64,000 bases of DNA from Agrypnia vestita (taxonomy: Eukaryota; Arthropoda; Insecta; Trichoptera; Phryganeidae): NCBI GenBank assembly GCA_016648135.1, contig JADDOH010005053.1:27733-91732 (forward strand), given 5' to 3'. The notes under the pieces are model-generated. The model worked only from the letters and a program-made list of their open reading frames with translations, made no database searches and was not told the origin of the DNA. The position numbers and the translations under genes were made by a program. This document shows, piece by piece, positions 30,988 through 42,322 of the stretch (its first letter is position 1; the number at the start of each line of letters is the position of its first letter).

Positions 30988-31249
30988 AATCTCAAATTTA
31001 TAATTTCCATGTTAATTTTTTCATAATTTTCTATGGTAAAGGAAAAAATATTTTTGTACTTGTTTTTATAGAGAAAAGATTAATTTTTTGTTTTCATTAT
31101 AAGTGTCAATAAAGACTGATTATGTATAAAATATGTTTATTTTTTATTTCTACCCACATAACAAATAATCCATCAATTACTTTGGGGCACAGGGGTGCCC
31201 CACGCGTGTAAATATGTAATTATTTGCAGCGCGTGTAACGGAGTGTTAA

Positions 31250-31561
31250 CGTTACTCGACGTCATATTTGACGCACCGCACTCAAGGTGCGTGTTGCCCG
31301 AAGATTGTGTGTTTTCCCGCGTTTAATCATCGGCGCCATTGGCCTAAAACAATGGAGTGGCCGTGGAACTTCAGCGAATCAGAAATGATTGTTTGTTTGT
31401 ACGTCACAATGGGACACTTCCGCTTCGTACAGGCCCCGTTCGTAAACGATATAAATATTTGAAATTTTAGAATATTCCGACCGAACATTTGCAAAATGTA
31501 TCATTAAAAAGTAAGTAAATATATATTTTAGGTTTTGAGTTTAATTCGTATTAATAAAATA
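31250..31561. other. no recognisable feature
   Basis: A 64-codon ORF (31268-31462) has no motif. Confidence 0.45.
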
Positions 31562-31812
31562 AAAGCGTCAATAAAAAATCAATTCGTTTTAATACAAGTC
31601 GAATAAAATGATAAAAACCTTGCAAAAATTGAAAAAAATATTTTTTGAGAGGTCTTATTTTATTTGAGTTGTATTAATTTAAAGTAAATGAATTTTTAAT
31701 AATCGATTTAAGTTAGTGTGATGATAGTTTAACTTTTTGCAAAAAATAAGTCAGAAATATTGGAAAAAAATTCAAACTTTGATATTGCATATCTCCTATA
31801 ACTATTGATATT

Positions 31813-32942
31813 TATTTATTTATTTCTATTTAGGTTGAATATACAAATTTTGGTTTGACTGTGCCTGTCTCGCTAGAAATATCTGTGTTGAGACAGGCAT
31901 AGTTTACAATAGATATATAGTAAAAATATTGTATTGTATATTTAAGTAACATAATGAAAAATATTTCATATACAGGGTTATTTGTAAAACATTAATAACC
32001 TCGCAGGACTGTACTCTTGCCTTGATTATGAGTCTAAAATGTTCAAGCTATCATGACCTAATATCAATAGTTATGGAGATATGCGACATCAAAGTTTGCA
32101 TTTTTTTTCAATACTTCTGATTTATTTTTTGTAAAACTATGGAATATCAGTAAGCAGTAACTCATATCGATTACGAAATATTCATTCGTTTCAATACAAG
32201 TTAAATAAAATGATAAAAACCCTGAAAAAATTCCAATTGGAACGTTTTCCAATTGGAATTCGAAGGTTTTTATTTTTTTATTTGACTTGTATTAAAGGAA
32301 ATGAATTTTTTGTATTCGATATAAGGTGCTATAATGATACTCCAACGTTTTACAAAAAACCAAGTCAGAAATATTTTTAAAAAATGCAAACTTTGATGTC
32401 GCATATCTCCGTAACTATTGATATAATGTCATAATAGCTTAAACATTTTCGACTCATAATCAAGACAGGAATATAGTCCTGCGAGGTTATTAATGTTTTC
32501 CAAATAACCCTGTATATGAGGTTACAGTGTGTGTTAGTGTGTTTGGGTAAGTGTGCCTATTTTATCTCTCATCATGTTTCGGATCCACTGTTTTATTTTG
32601 TATTTTATGTTAGGGTTGTAAATTGTGCTTAGCCCGGATTGTTTTAATTCGTCAAGCATGCTATCAAGTAATTTGGGTCCAAAATAGTTAAAGCTCCTTT
32701 GTCGATACGTAGTATGTAACCTTGGGATTGTTTGACCGTGTGGCAATTATTGTTTAAGTTGGTTTAAACTCTGTATTTTTGTGTTTGTATGTGTATTTAA
32801 TCGAATTTGTTGAATACTTCATCTGTCCTTGTTAAAATTGAGGTTTTGAGGATTGCTTTTATAGCAACTTTCTGAGTTTCAATAATTGGGTTGAGTGCAC
32901 TTATAGTTGCTCCTCCCCACGCAATTATGCCATATATTATAA
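31813..32942 (-). mobile_element. jockey/CR1-like LINE 3' end inserted in the foldback MITE
   Basis: The minus strand at 32797-32942 reads YGIIAWGGATISALNPIIET, then QKVAIKAILKTSILTRTDEV. 32534-32746 continues with a QRSFNYFGPKLLDSMLDELK block. YGI..WGG and the FGPKL motif belong to the segment after the reverse transcriptase domain in jockey/CR1-type elements. The 3' part is split by a nested MITE (31973-32512), and the tail is (AAATA)n-like at 31813-31826. Confidence 0.75.
31973..32512. mobile_element. foldback MITE copy 4, complete, innermost of three nested elements
   Basis: The ends CAGGGTTATTTG and CAAATAACCCTG are flanked by TATA on both sides. 540 bp, nearly palindromic, including AACATTAATAACCTCGCAGG at both ends and a central AATTCCAATTGGAACG palindrome. 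It is inserted in the 3' region of the minus-strand LINE. Confidence 0.85.
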
Positions 32943-33203
32943 TGATCATGGTTGCTTCAACATTTTCGACTCTACCGAGGCAGGAATCCAGCTGTAAAGA
33001 CTTTGCCACTAGCTATGAGACACCCTGTATATAAAATAAATAAACTGGCTCTAATTTGAAACGTGTTAAAAACAATTAATAAAATTTCCCGAGGGAGGTC
33101 TGCCGTTGAAATGGAAAGTTCACCCCGTGGCAGGGGAGGGTAATAAATAAAACGGCCCTCGAGGTGTTAACCTACATTCTGCATTCGGCACAAGCCCTGT
33201 TAA

Positions 33204-34472
33204 CCGGTCGGCTGCCGGCAGCACGTAACGCGGAATGTACCCTGTCTGCCGCGCAATTTCGCGCAATATTGCTGTTTTTACTCCCTTTATATTAACTCGT
33301 GGCGTCTGCTTGCTTGCCTTAAACAAAAACTTTGGATCGATTTTTTACTCTTTTCCCGTGATTTAATCGAGCTGAAACTTGGCAAGCAGACTCGTGGCGA
33401 CGATCAAGAAGATCTATCATTAAGATCTATCATTAAAAAAAATTTCGAAAATTTACAAAACAATTGGTTCACAGATGACAGCAAAATTTGGTTTTTTGGG
33501 AAAAAATCAAATAATATTTTTTTTCTTTTAGATTTCTGCTTAGTTTTGAAGAATTCTACATTACTCAAATCTGATTCTGACTAAATCATTTGACGCTGGA
33601 AATTCATAAGGTACGATATTGATGATAATTGAATCTATCAAAATCTTGACATCTCAAGACATCTGACATTTTAGAAATATATTAAATTTCTGTAAGTTTA
33701 GTGTTATGTTATATGTTTTAATTCGTCTTTAATTGTTGTTATATTTTACAAAGAAAGGGAGTATAATAAAAACTTGGTTTTTAAGGGTTAGTTTTTTTTA
33801 GACACTTTTTGTGATAGTTATATTCGTTTAAAAATCAACAATAATCGCCAAGAAGTTGCAGTTTCTGGTTTCTCAATAAAAAGACTTCAATAATTACTTA
33901 TATTTAAATAATTACTTGTACAGTAATTACTTATTCATTAATTATGAAAAAAAGTAACGTTTACTGTCAGAAATGTACGCACATGTTTATCGAATAAAAC
34001 CATGGAAGCAAAAACACTAAAGATATTGTATTTCAATATTTTCGTTCTAAATATATCAAAGAATATAAAAATACTTAATTTTAACACTTTTTTATTTAAA
34101 AATAACCCTTTTTTACAGATAATTTATTTTATACTTTAATTTAGCTTGTAAATACTTCTCCCATAAGCTCGAGCTTTGGCTCATAATATGGGGAGTATAA
34201 TGCCTGTAAAAGTGTTATAATATAGTATCAATTTATTATAAAAAAAACATATCTACTGTATGTATAAATAAATTTAAAAAAAATATATAATAACGCGCGG
34301 TTCGAAGACGACATTTGGAACGATTTTTTGTCCGGTTTGCGCGGCAAATGAGGTTAATTGACAAATAAAACTCGTTCATTCATTCAAAAACTTGAGATAC
34401 AACCAATGACAAGCTTTAAAAACTCGCATAGGTGTCTAGGGAGCGCAGATCTGCGCTTCGGCACCTGACCGG
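33204..34472. mobile_element. TTAA-flanked (piggyBac-like) MITE, copy 1, split by a 'CTCCCTTT' insertion
   Basis: TTAA at 33200-33203 and 34473-34476. Ends CCGGTCGGCTGCCG and, inverted, CCGGTCAGGTGCCG. An inner inverted GCGCAGATCTGCGC palindrome lies near the right end. Comparison with 50322-50940 shows that 33281-33800 is a later insertion. Non-coding. Confidence 0.75.
33281..33800 (+). mobile_element. 'CTCCCTTT' family, copy 3 (complete, borders set by empty site)
   Basis: The uninterrupted paralogue at 50390-50400 reads CGCTGTTTTTAGACAC. Here GCTGTTTTTA and TTTTTTTAGACAC flank the insertion, giving a target duplication of about TTTTTA. Starts CTCCCTTTATATTAACTCGT; ends CTTGGTTTTTAAGGGTTAGT plus T run. 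Confidence 0.8.
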
Positions 34473-34765
34473 TTAAGAAGCAAGTGGCATAATGAGGGCC
34501 ACTTTTAGATATAATGTTATTTTACACAATGGAGCAAGCGATGCCATGGTATTTGGATATCCAGGCTGAACTGTGCTGAAGGGAGACGACGAATCAATAC
34601 TACAATTCGGGTCTCGCTCTCCGGAGAAACTAGTCCAAGAACAAACGCGATAACATCAAGAATCGAAGTTTTGTGTTTTGGGATAAATTTGTTTTTTTAT
34701 ACTTTTCAAAACACGGTCATGGTTTGTTCGAACAAAACCTAATGAAGGGTAGGTGATAAAAATGT

Positions 34766-35307
34766 AACCCATAAAAACCAAGTTTTTATTATACTCTCTT
34801 TCTTTATAAAATATAATAACAATTAAAGACGAATTAAAATATATAACATAACACTAAACTTACAGGAATTTAATATATTTCTAAATTGTCAGATGTTTTG
34901 AGCTTTGATAAGACACTTCATGCTTTGAAGATTAAATTCTAAAAACATCTGTCAGTCAATTAAGATTTTCGACATTCGTAGTGAAGTACCTATTATGTAT
35001 ACCGACGGAGTAATTCAAATTTAGAAAATATTCCGCACGTTATCCGGCCGCCGTTGCTAATCAAACTTTTCTAATGATTCCAATTTGAAAAAAACAATAA
35101 AATTTCTAAAAATCCGAAAAAACTATAATTATTAATTTTTTTAACGAAAATTTGATAGATCTTCTTGATAGTCGCCACGAGTCTACTTGCCAAGTTTCAG
35201 CCCGATTGGATCACGGGAAAAGGGTCAAAAATCGATCCAAAGTTTTTTTTGACGGCAAGCCGGCAAGCAAGCAAGCAGACGCCACGAGTTAATATAAAGA
35301 GTTCTGA
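34766..35307 (-). mobile_element. 'CTCCCTTT' family, copy 4, inverted
   Basis: Reads backwards from AACCCATAAAAACCAAGTTT to CACGAGTTAATATAAAGAG and carries the long 3' variant with ACACTTCATGCTTTGAAG and the CGTCGGTATACATAATAGG region. Non-coding. Confidence 0.7.
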
Positions 35308-35920
35308 ATTAGATATCGTCACGATACGGTAGAACCAGAAAGAATTGCATTCAATCGAGTATTTTGTACTCTACACCTTTTACACTAAATTGGAAACCAC
35401 TGCAAAGTTCTGGCGTGATCCAACAGCATCGCGAGACGTCTGGAACACGGGTCTCCGTGGATGCAGCAATTAGATTTATTTTGACACGCGACCATAGAAA
35501 GGCGTTTTACGAGAGACAAGCCCAGAGTGGGTACTTGCATGCGAACTAACGCAGTGGGGCGGTCTTGCGATAAACAAAAGTGCAGCGAATTAAAAAAGTA
35601 CCTGTGCGGAATATTCTAGTCACAATTAGTTGTGAATGGAAGAACGGTGCTCCGATTAAATTCGGGTCCAGTGTGTTTATTTAATTAATAAAAAAATTAC
35701 TAATTTTCAATGTTTCATTAGCCTCCCACAGTCACGATTACGTGACAACGTTTATTTGATGGACGCAATTTCATACCTCTATATTTTCTGAATTATTATT
35801 ATGTGAATTAGTAAGTGAATGATCTACAAATCCCACCGTTTTGTCGCTCGTAGTTCTGCACACAATGGCTAGAGTTTCCGCGCCGCCGAACAGATAATTC
35901 GCGACAGTTGTGAGTAAAAT
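35308..35920. other. no recognisable feature
   Basis: A 61-codon ORF at 35364-35549 is unrecognised. No repeat copy. Confidence 0.4.
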
Positions 35921-36010
35921 GTGCATCACAAGGTTTTCTGTGTTCGTGAATTCGATAAAATTGAATCAGCAACTGAAGGACAGCGTGCCTTTCGTCTCTA
36001 TTTTAACATT
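35921..36010 (+). pseudogene. possible DUF4817-like helix-turn-helix transposon fragment
   Basis: The frame reads KVFCVREFDKIESATEGQRA, then FRLYFNIGP. The pattern (aromatic..S.T..QR.FR..F...P) resembles the short helix-turn-helix found in some insect transposon ORFs. It is too short and diverged to place firmly. The rest of the 81-codon ORF is unrecognised. Confidence 0.3.
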
Positions 36011-36169
36011 GGACCTCTAACTAATATTGAAAAAGTATTTGCCATTGGTCTGAGGAAACTGGATGTCTTTATAGAGGAAAAAGAAAAATATCATGACTGC
36101 CATTTTTTCAGAATTTCAATTGAATTGGCTCAAAGTATTCTTAGAACTTCAAGTCATAAAATGTGAAGG

Positions 36170-36868
36170 TGCTGTATAACCCCTTAAGCAAGATAGGAAG
36201 CCCGAGTAACTAGAGAAGAATGTCCAGGAATAAGAGTGGGTGGACAGCAGTTGTGTAGGAAGCCAAATTTTGCCTTGCGATGTAGTAGCCGTGGAAGAAG
36301 AAAAGGATAAAAAAAAGAAAAACGAAGGAGAGTATTTTTGTGTACCTATTTTTTTTTAGTAATGAGTATACTTTCACGTCGAATAACATATTCCTGCAGG
36401 TTAATTTCTTGGTCATGGCACTTCGATGTGTGCGTTATCACTTTCGATGGAGAAAGTGAAATAGTAAGATGACCACTTCACATTAGATAGTAATGCAACA
36501 ACACTTGACGCATAGTAATGCTTATGTACACCGTGCGTAGCGTTCTAGCGTTTAAAATTAAATTAAATTTAACACATTCATTATTATTGAACCATTTTTA
36601 AATCTTTTCAAAATTTCTTACAGGTATTTCTATATTAATAATATAAAATATACTCTTCACTTTGAACGAAAACTTATTTTCGTCGCCTACCAGTTTCATC
36701 TAATGAAAGGCATCGACAGATTTTGAGATGTGGTTAATATTATGTCATTCCCTTTCCATTTATAATAATTAAAGATTAAACAAATGTGTGTAGGTAGGTA
36801 CTCAAGAAATTAAATAATAAAGCAAATATGCTAGCAACAAATTTGTCAGTGGCCGACTGTAGAATGCC
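36170..36868. other. no recognisable feature
   Basis: AT-rich, no coding signature. Confidence 0.45.
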
Positions 36869-37775
36869 ACGAGTAAAAAAACTAAACCATAAAAACCATG
36901 TTTTTATTATACTCATTGAAACAGATTTCGCGCCTACTTCACGCGTCGGGCTCGAAAATTTAATAATATATACTTACTTACTTACCATCACGCCGTTTCC
37001 CCGTGGGGGTAGGCAGAGAGGATAGAGCGCCACACTCTTCTGTCCTGACATACAACACTCGCCTTATCCACATTCATACATCTTCGCATGCAAGCTCGCC
37101 GGTTTTTGAGGCTTCTAACGGGACCATCTTCCAGTATCTGGATGATCTGGTCATGCCGCGTCTTCCGCGGTCGCCCTCTCTTTCTGGCGCCATCAACACT
37201 TGCATTATATATCTTTCTTACCATTCTTTCCTCATTCATTCGCTCAACATGCCCAAACCATCTGAGCGACCCTATTTTTATTCTCTGTATTATGCTACGA
37301 TCAGCTTTACATTCATTCCTAATATCTGCATTCTTTACTCTATCATAAATTGATTTGTCCCACATACGTCTGAGGGATCTCATCTCCACTGCATTCAATC
37401 TACTTTCGTTCCTCTTCTGCCAGCTCCAGGCTTCGCTTCCATACATCAGTGATGGTATCAGAATTCCATTATGTACCGCTAGTATGCCTCGGCAGACATA
37501 TTTCTATTAGAAACTATTGCGTTCAAAGCACCGTTCACCCTATTCCCCGCAACATATAAATATATAAATTGTTACAATTTCGAAAAATCAAAAATTATAC
37601 TACAATTATTAATTTTTTTAACGAAATTTTTTTAGATCATTTTTTCGTCGCCACGAGTCTGTCTGCAAAGTTTCAGCTCGATTGGATCACGAGAAAATGG
37701 TTAAAAACAGATCCAAAGTTTTTTCGGCAGACAACAGACAAGCAGACGCTACGAGTTAAAAGAAAGGGAGTAAAA
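36869..37775 (-). mobile_element. 'CTCCCTTT' family, copy 5, inverted, split by an RTE-like insertion
   Basis: The left part (36869-36960) has ACTAAACCATAAAAACCATG and CACGCGTCGGGCTCG. The right part (37555-37775) has CGTCGCCACGAGTCTGTCTG and GTTAAAAGAAAGGGAGTAAA. Their order equals the uninterrupted copy at 52405-52712. The gap is an RTE-like fragment. Confidence 0.65.
36965..37550 (-). mobile_element. RTE-like LINE, longest intact C-terminal ORF
   Basis: A 152-codon minus-strand frame (36988-37446) reads MYGSEAWSWQKRNESRLNAV, EMRSLRRMWDKSIYDRVKNA, SLRWFGHVERMNEERMVRKI, GARKRGRPRKTRHDQI and RRVWRSILSAYPHGETA stop. Upstream in another frame are VAGNRVNGAL and NRNMSAEA. A (GTAA)n tail precedes AATATATA, which is present at both ends. 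It is the conserved region downstream of the reverse transcriptase; the enzyme itself is absent. Confidence 0.8.
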
Positions 37776-38049
37776 ATCAACCTGTTTAAAAGTAGAGAAA
37801 TTTTTGCCAGGGTCTAAGCAATGTAGGGTTGAAATATAGACGATGGTGTACACGTTCTGACCATTAACTAAGATATACGACGACAAGATTTTGCACCCTC
37901 GCAAGGGCATTCGTGGGAAGTGAAGTAGCGAGGGGAACAGAAGAGAGGGGGATAATTTATTTTATTTTTACTGTACAGATTATCCAGGGGTGGTTAACGA
38001 CCCGGACAGACAGTCCTATAACGACATTAAAATAGAATTCAAAAATATT

Positions 38050-38550
38050 TCAAAATTGTGGGAATAACATGTAACAAAACTAGCGGTACATAATGCGATT
38101 CTGGTACCAACACTGATGTATGGAAGCGAAGCCTGGAGCCGGCAGAAGAGGAACGAAAGTAGATTGAATGCAGTGGAGATGAGATCCCTCAGACGTATGT
38201 GTGACAAATCAATTTATGATAGAGTAAAGAATGCAGATATTAGGAATGAATGTAAAGCTGACCTTAGCGTAATTAATAGAATTAAAAAAGGGTCGCTCAG
38301 GTGGTTTGGGCATGTTGAGCGAATGATGTTGATGGCGCCAGAAAGAGAGGGCGACCGCGGAAGACGTGGCAAGATCAGATTAACCAGATATTGGAAGATG
38401 GTCCCGTTAGAAGCCTCAACAACCGGCGAGCTTGCATGCGAAGATGTATGAATGTGGATGAGGCGAGAGTTGTATGTCAGGACAGAAGAGTGTGGCGCTC
38501 TATCCTCTCTGCCTACCCCCACGGAGAAACGGCGTGATGGTAAGTTAGTT
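38050..38550 (+). mobile_element. RTE-like LINE, ORF2 C-terminal fragment
   Basis: Reads MYGSEAWSRQKRNESRLNAV, SIYDRVKNADIRNECKADLS and GSLRWFGHVERM. A small deletion and frameshift follow at about 38325. Then GDRGRRGKIRL-type sequence and, in the original frame, RRVWRSILSAYPHGETA and a short GTAAGTTAGTTA tail. 5'-truncated. Confidence 0.75.
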
Positions 38551-39380
38551 ACATGTAACAGAACACACTTTGTTTCTTTTTAAAAATGAAAACTAGCAAA
38601 TCAAAAAAAAATTTTAGGACACACTTCATTAAAAAAAAAACAAGATTAATTTTAACGAGAAACTCTCACTCATTTGACTCAAAATTTTTCTGTGAAAAAT
38701 TCTTAACTTGAATAGAAACGCCTCTATCTCTCAAAATATTAAACAAATTAAGAAAAAAATTGATATTGCTTTGTTAATAGCGTAGCGTCTAGGTAGCGTT
38801 ATTAGACGGACATTTTTACATAGAGAATTATGCAATTATTGTTTTTTATACTTCATTTTATATGTACCTTATCGTTACGTAAATTATAGTGTATTTCTTT
38901 GATAATAATTTCATAGTTAAGACATGGTCAGTGTGTTTTCTAGTGGGAAAAATAATCTACATACTTACAAGACAAAGGATTGAAAATAAATAGTTTTATT
39001 AATAGTTTCTAGAAGCGTAGATTTTTTAAAAATGATTCCCGAGTGTTTTTGAATTGCTATACAGGGTACGTCAGCTAGTTTACGGTGAAATTCAGGATTC
39101 GGATCATAATCCTTACATCATGGTGCAAGTATATCACCACCTAATAATTATGTTAATTTCATAGTAGCACCGTTTTCGAAGTCAACAACAGAAAAGAGAA
39201 TTGGGTCACACAATTTCTATCCGGAAATACGACAGAAACTGAGGGTAATTTATTAATGTTTAGTCGTCTTTGTAATACTCGTTAAATATATTACAAAAAC
39301 TAAAATTCTTCATACAAACTGTGTCAGAAAATATCGTAACATTTTTTATCTCACTAATAACTGGACGTGGTTATGCAGAA
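38551..39380. other. no recognisable feature
   Basis: AT-rich. A block near 38790-38880 loosely resembles 7640-7710. Confidence 0.4.
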
Positions 39381-39385
39381 GGCGC

Positions 39386-39440
39386 CCAACTCACAAAACG
39401 TTAAAAAACCTTGTGTTTTTAGCGTTTTGTGGGTTGGGTT
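39386..39440. repeat. hairpin CCCAAC..TTGGG
   Basis: CCCAACTCACAAAACGTTAAA pairs with TTTTTAGCGTTTTGTGGGTTGGG over about 18 bp. A short (GTTGT)n run follows. Confidence 0.7.
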
Positions 39441-39460
39441 GTTGTGTTGTGTTGTGTACC

Positions 39461-39889
39461 TACGAGTTTGGACAACTCAATACGACATGTGCTGAAAACG
39501 TTCAAACTCCAAGTGATATAGTTTTTTGAAAATTCAATTTTTTTTTCCTCCATATCCACTGTCATCACCGTTAAATTAACTCAAAAAAGTGGTTTGACCG
39601 CTTTCTGAGGCTTCAAATTTACAAATCCTTGGTAAACAAAAATATTGGTCCACGTCCATGCGGTATGGACCGCATTGTGCTTTTTATTAATTCTACTGTA
39701 ACTGTACCATAATAATTTTGTAGAAAACATTATAGGGGGTTGTACGTTTCCTACTAAATTAGATAATATACATTTTACTTCACTCTTTATCAAATTCATA
39801 GAACATAGAAAAAATAAGTAGTTTTTCGTACATTTAGACATTTTGTAGAAATAATCCAACCCGTAAAAAGCGTCGTACAGGGTTTAAAT
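39461..39889. other. unrecognised; 92-codon minus ORF
   Basis: The ORF at 39581-39859 (-) has no recognised motif. It lies downstream of the Penelope remnant on the same strand and could be decayed element sequence. Confidence 0.3.
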
Positions 39890-40438
39890 GTAATTTCGGA
39901 TATTTTATACGCACCGTGTGTATTACCGAGAAGCGAATCTCGACGTTTCGTTGGATACTTATCCAACGTCATCAGGAGGACGACCTTTACCCGCGGATGT
40001 GGAGGTCGGACTGATTAGGTGCGCTTTCTAGGGCGTAAATTATATGCACTTTGTTGTGGAGTGTTCTCTTTTTCTACAATAGAGGTCGCCAGCGTGCAAT
40101 ATGTACTAGTTACGTCGGCGGATTTTACTGCGACTTCTCTCAAGGGTTGAATCAGTGTCGTTAGAACAGGGCGCCAAATACTCGATAGTTTGTAACTGTC
40201 ATCTCTATTGAAATTGGGATGTTTGTATATTTCAATGGACTCCCTCACTAATCTGGGTATAAGGTGCGGTTCTGTTGATAAGATTTTTGTCTTGTCAAAT
40301 CTGATGAAGTGACAGAGATTCCCTTTGGATGCATGTTCGCAGATTGCCGATGTATTGGAGTTGTTTTTAATTGTTCCAATGTGTTCTTTCAATCATGTAG
40401 CGATATTGCGTTTGGTTTGTCCTATGTAGTCAGTCATA
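39890..40438 (-). pseudogene. Penelope-like element remnant 2, GIY-YIG endonuclease C-terminus
   Basis: The minus strand reads TDYIGQTKRNIAT, one stop, then LKEHIGTIKNN, ICEHASKGNLCHFIRFDKTK, LVRESIEIYKHPNFNRDDSY and ends SAYNLRPRKRT (40015). YIGQTKR and the E..H..H..I.F...I/L..E layout match the C-terminal half of Penelope GIY-YIG domains. It is cut upstream by the foldback MITE at 40439. Confidence 0.8.
39935..39980 (-). ncRNA. hammerhead-ribozyme-like core downstream of Penelope remnant 2
   Basis: The minus strand reads CTC-CTGATGA-C, an uninterrupted stem GTTGGAT/ATCCAAC around AAGT, then GAAAC-GTC-GAG. All invariant hammerhead boxes are present (CUGAUGA 39975-39969, GAAA 39949-39946, GUC before the cut). 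Stem I is CTC/GAG and stem III only AC/GU. One extra C lies before stem II. Minimal hammerheads are established on Penelope-like elements; activity here is inferred. Confidence 0.6.
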
Positions 40439-40737
40439 CAGGGTGTCTCAAAGCTAGTAGCAAAAATTTTACAGGTGGATTTCTGCCTTGATAATGAGTC
40501 GAAAGTTTTCAAGCAACCATGACCTAATATAGTTAGGGAGACACACAGTATCAAAGTTTGCATTTTTTTCAATATTTCTGACTTATTTTTTGTAAAAAGA
40601 TGAACTATCATTACAGTAACTTATATCGATTATGAAAAATTCATTCATATTGAATATCTCCATAACGATCGTTATTAGGTTACCAAGGCAGGAATCCACC
40701 TTTAATGTTTTTGTTTACTAGCTACGAGACCAGCTGT
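40439..40737. mobile_element. foldback MITE copy 5, centre deleted
   Basis: Begins CAGGGTGTCTCAAAGCTAGT and ends CTAGCTACGAGACCAGCTG, with TATA on the right. 299 bp instead of about 520; the centre and the inner right arm are lost. It abuts and truncates the Penelope remnant. Confidence 0.75.
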
Positions 40738-40944
40738 ATATTCGTAAGTATATTTTTTTTAAATAAAACACCTCTACAAAGAGCCCCATTTAAAAAAAAA
40801 TGTAACAATGAATTAAATATCGACGTAAGAGGTTTTTCTAGATTCAACATTTTCTCAGTTCCATGTTTTTATGGTTGGACGCTTTCTGCATAAATATGTC
40901 CAACTTAAACTATATTTCAAAATGATTTTGGAGACGTGGGTAAG
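40738..40944. other. no recognisable feature
   Basis: Short AT-rich spacer. Confidence 0.4.
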
Positions 40945-41243
40945 TAATTAAGATATTAGGAAAGGATGCAATGCTGATCTTAGCATAGTTAATAGAATTA
41001 AAAAAGGGGTCACCCAGGTGGTTTGGGCATGTTGAGCGAATGAACGTGGAAAGAATGGTAAGAAATATATATGACGCTAGTGTTGGCGGCGCCAGAAAGA
41101 GAGGGCGACCGCGAAAAAAGTGGCATGATCAGATTAACCAGATACTGGAAGACGGTCTTGCTAGGAGCCTCAACAATCGTCGAGGTTGCATGCGAAGATG
41201 CATGAATGTGGATGTTGAGAGGGTTGTGTGTGGCGCTCTATGA
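40945..41243 (+). mobile_element. RTE-like LINE fragment, 3' truncated
   Basis: Reads WFGHVERMNVERMVRNIYDA, GARKRGRPRKKWHDQINQIL, SLNNRRGCMRRCMNVDVERV, then breaks off before WRSILSAYP. A one-base shift occurs near 41008. It lacks the usual tetranucleotide tail. Confidence 0.7.
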
Positions 41244-42025
41244 CAACGCATTTTGACAACTTCGTCGGTATGCACGGTTACTGTGGTAGTTTTCGTTTTT
41301 TGCGAAAAAAACTCGTTGAACGAGAGCTCGATTCCAAAAATTTCAAATTTCCCTCCCAGACGGGCGCAGGCCGCCGACGTCTTTGGGAAATACATTTGTC
41401 GCGGGACGCATAGCGCGAATTTTTTTCCGATTTGCGTGTCCACAGAATGGCGAAAAGGCGATTTTTATATTTTTGCATGCCGCTCTGCGACGCCTTGGCC
41501 AATTTTACATGTAAATATCGCAATCGATAGATCACGAGCGCCGCTATCTGTCTATCGCGTGCTGAAAATAAACGTTCCGAAGTGACGCACTTCAGAATTG
41601 AATTCGCTTTCATTCGGTTTTCACAGTTTCAGCCGCTGCTCCGCGAGGAGTGGCTCTATTCTCCATCTAAAATACACGGATTTTAGAGTTTTTATTTTTC
41701 CATCATTTGGCGTTTTTACTTTTCTTCCATATTTTTTTTTTCGCTAAGTTACAAGCAAAAACAGATTAATTTTACACCAAATCTGGAATTATTTTCAATT
41801 TTTGTCTCCAAGATGCTAAGAACGGCGCTCGAAAGGCTAGATTCCTGAATAATCACACTTGGGTGACGTCATTGTGATAAAGCAGTATAGGTGAAAAATT
41901 AGTCGTTCCTTGAAGCATCCACCTATACACACAAAAAGATTTAATGAGTTTGAATGACATCAAATGAAAAAATCTTCGTACAGGTCTTTTTCTTTGCGTA
42001 AAGAATTTATAGTGAAAACTTTATT
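41244..42025. other. unrecognised; GC-richer block 41330-41660
   Basis: Overlapping ORFs of 104-111 codons on both strands arise from low stop density in a GC-rich patch; none has a motif. No repeat copy. Confidence 0.35.
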
Positions 42026-42322
42026 ACTCCCTTTATATTAAATCGTGGCGTCTGCCTGTTTGTTTCTTTGACACAAAAACTTTGGATCGATTTTTAACCC
42101 TTTTCCCGTGATCCAATCGAGCTGAAACTTTGCAAGCAGACTCGTGGCGACGATCAAGAAGATCTATCAAATTTTCGTTAAAAAATTAATAATTATAGCA
42201 TAATTTTGGATTTTTAGAAATTTTTAATGGTTTTTTCATACAACTTACTCAGTTGTATGAAGAGGCTGCGACGCATCTGGTAGACACTAAACCTTGGTTT
42301 TTATGGGTTAGTTTTTTTTTAT
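42026..42322 (+). mobile_element. 'CTCCCTTT' family, copy 6 (short 3' variant)
   Basis: TACTCCCTTTATATTAAATC start, core, CATACAACTTACTCAGTTGTATG small palindrome, CTGGTAGACACTAAACC and GGTTTTTATGGGTTAG with T run. Preceded by TTTATTA. Non-coding. Confidence 0.7.

Larger units (their letters stand above)
30291..31245 (+). mobile_element. piggyBac-like non-autonomous element
   Basis: 955 bp flanked by TTAA on both sides (30287-30290, 31246-31249). TIRs begin CACTCCGTTACACGCGC (17 bp perfect). Both ends carry a GGGGCAC..GTGCCCC hairpin, and a further inverted copy of the left end lies at about 30468-30500. TTAA-specific insertion defines the piggyBac superfamily. A 125-bp intron-like segment (GT at 30524, AG at 30648) remains near the left end. 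The right part encodes only the C-terminal Cys-rich domain. Confidence 0.85.
31562..33027. mobile_element. foldback MITE copy 3, split by a LINE
   Basis: The first part (31562-31812) covers the inner left arm, centre and right arm down to ATAACTATTGATATT. The outer right arm resumes at about 32943 (TCATGGTTGCTTCAACATTT) and ends CACCCTGTATAT at 33027. The 1.13 kb between is a minus-strand LINE that itself contains another copy of the MITE. The outer left arm is missing. Confidence 0.75.

Noticed and set aside
36988..37446. 152-codon ORF as a possible host gene
   Set aside because: It is the conserved tail of an RTE-like LINE, repeated seven times here and lacking a reverse transcriptase.
41129..41613. 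Overlapping 104-111-codon ORFs
   Set aside because: Occur on both strands of one GC-rich patch with no shared motif, typical chance ORFs.
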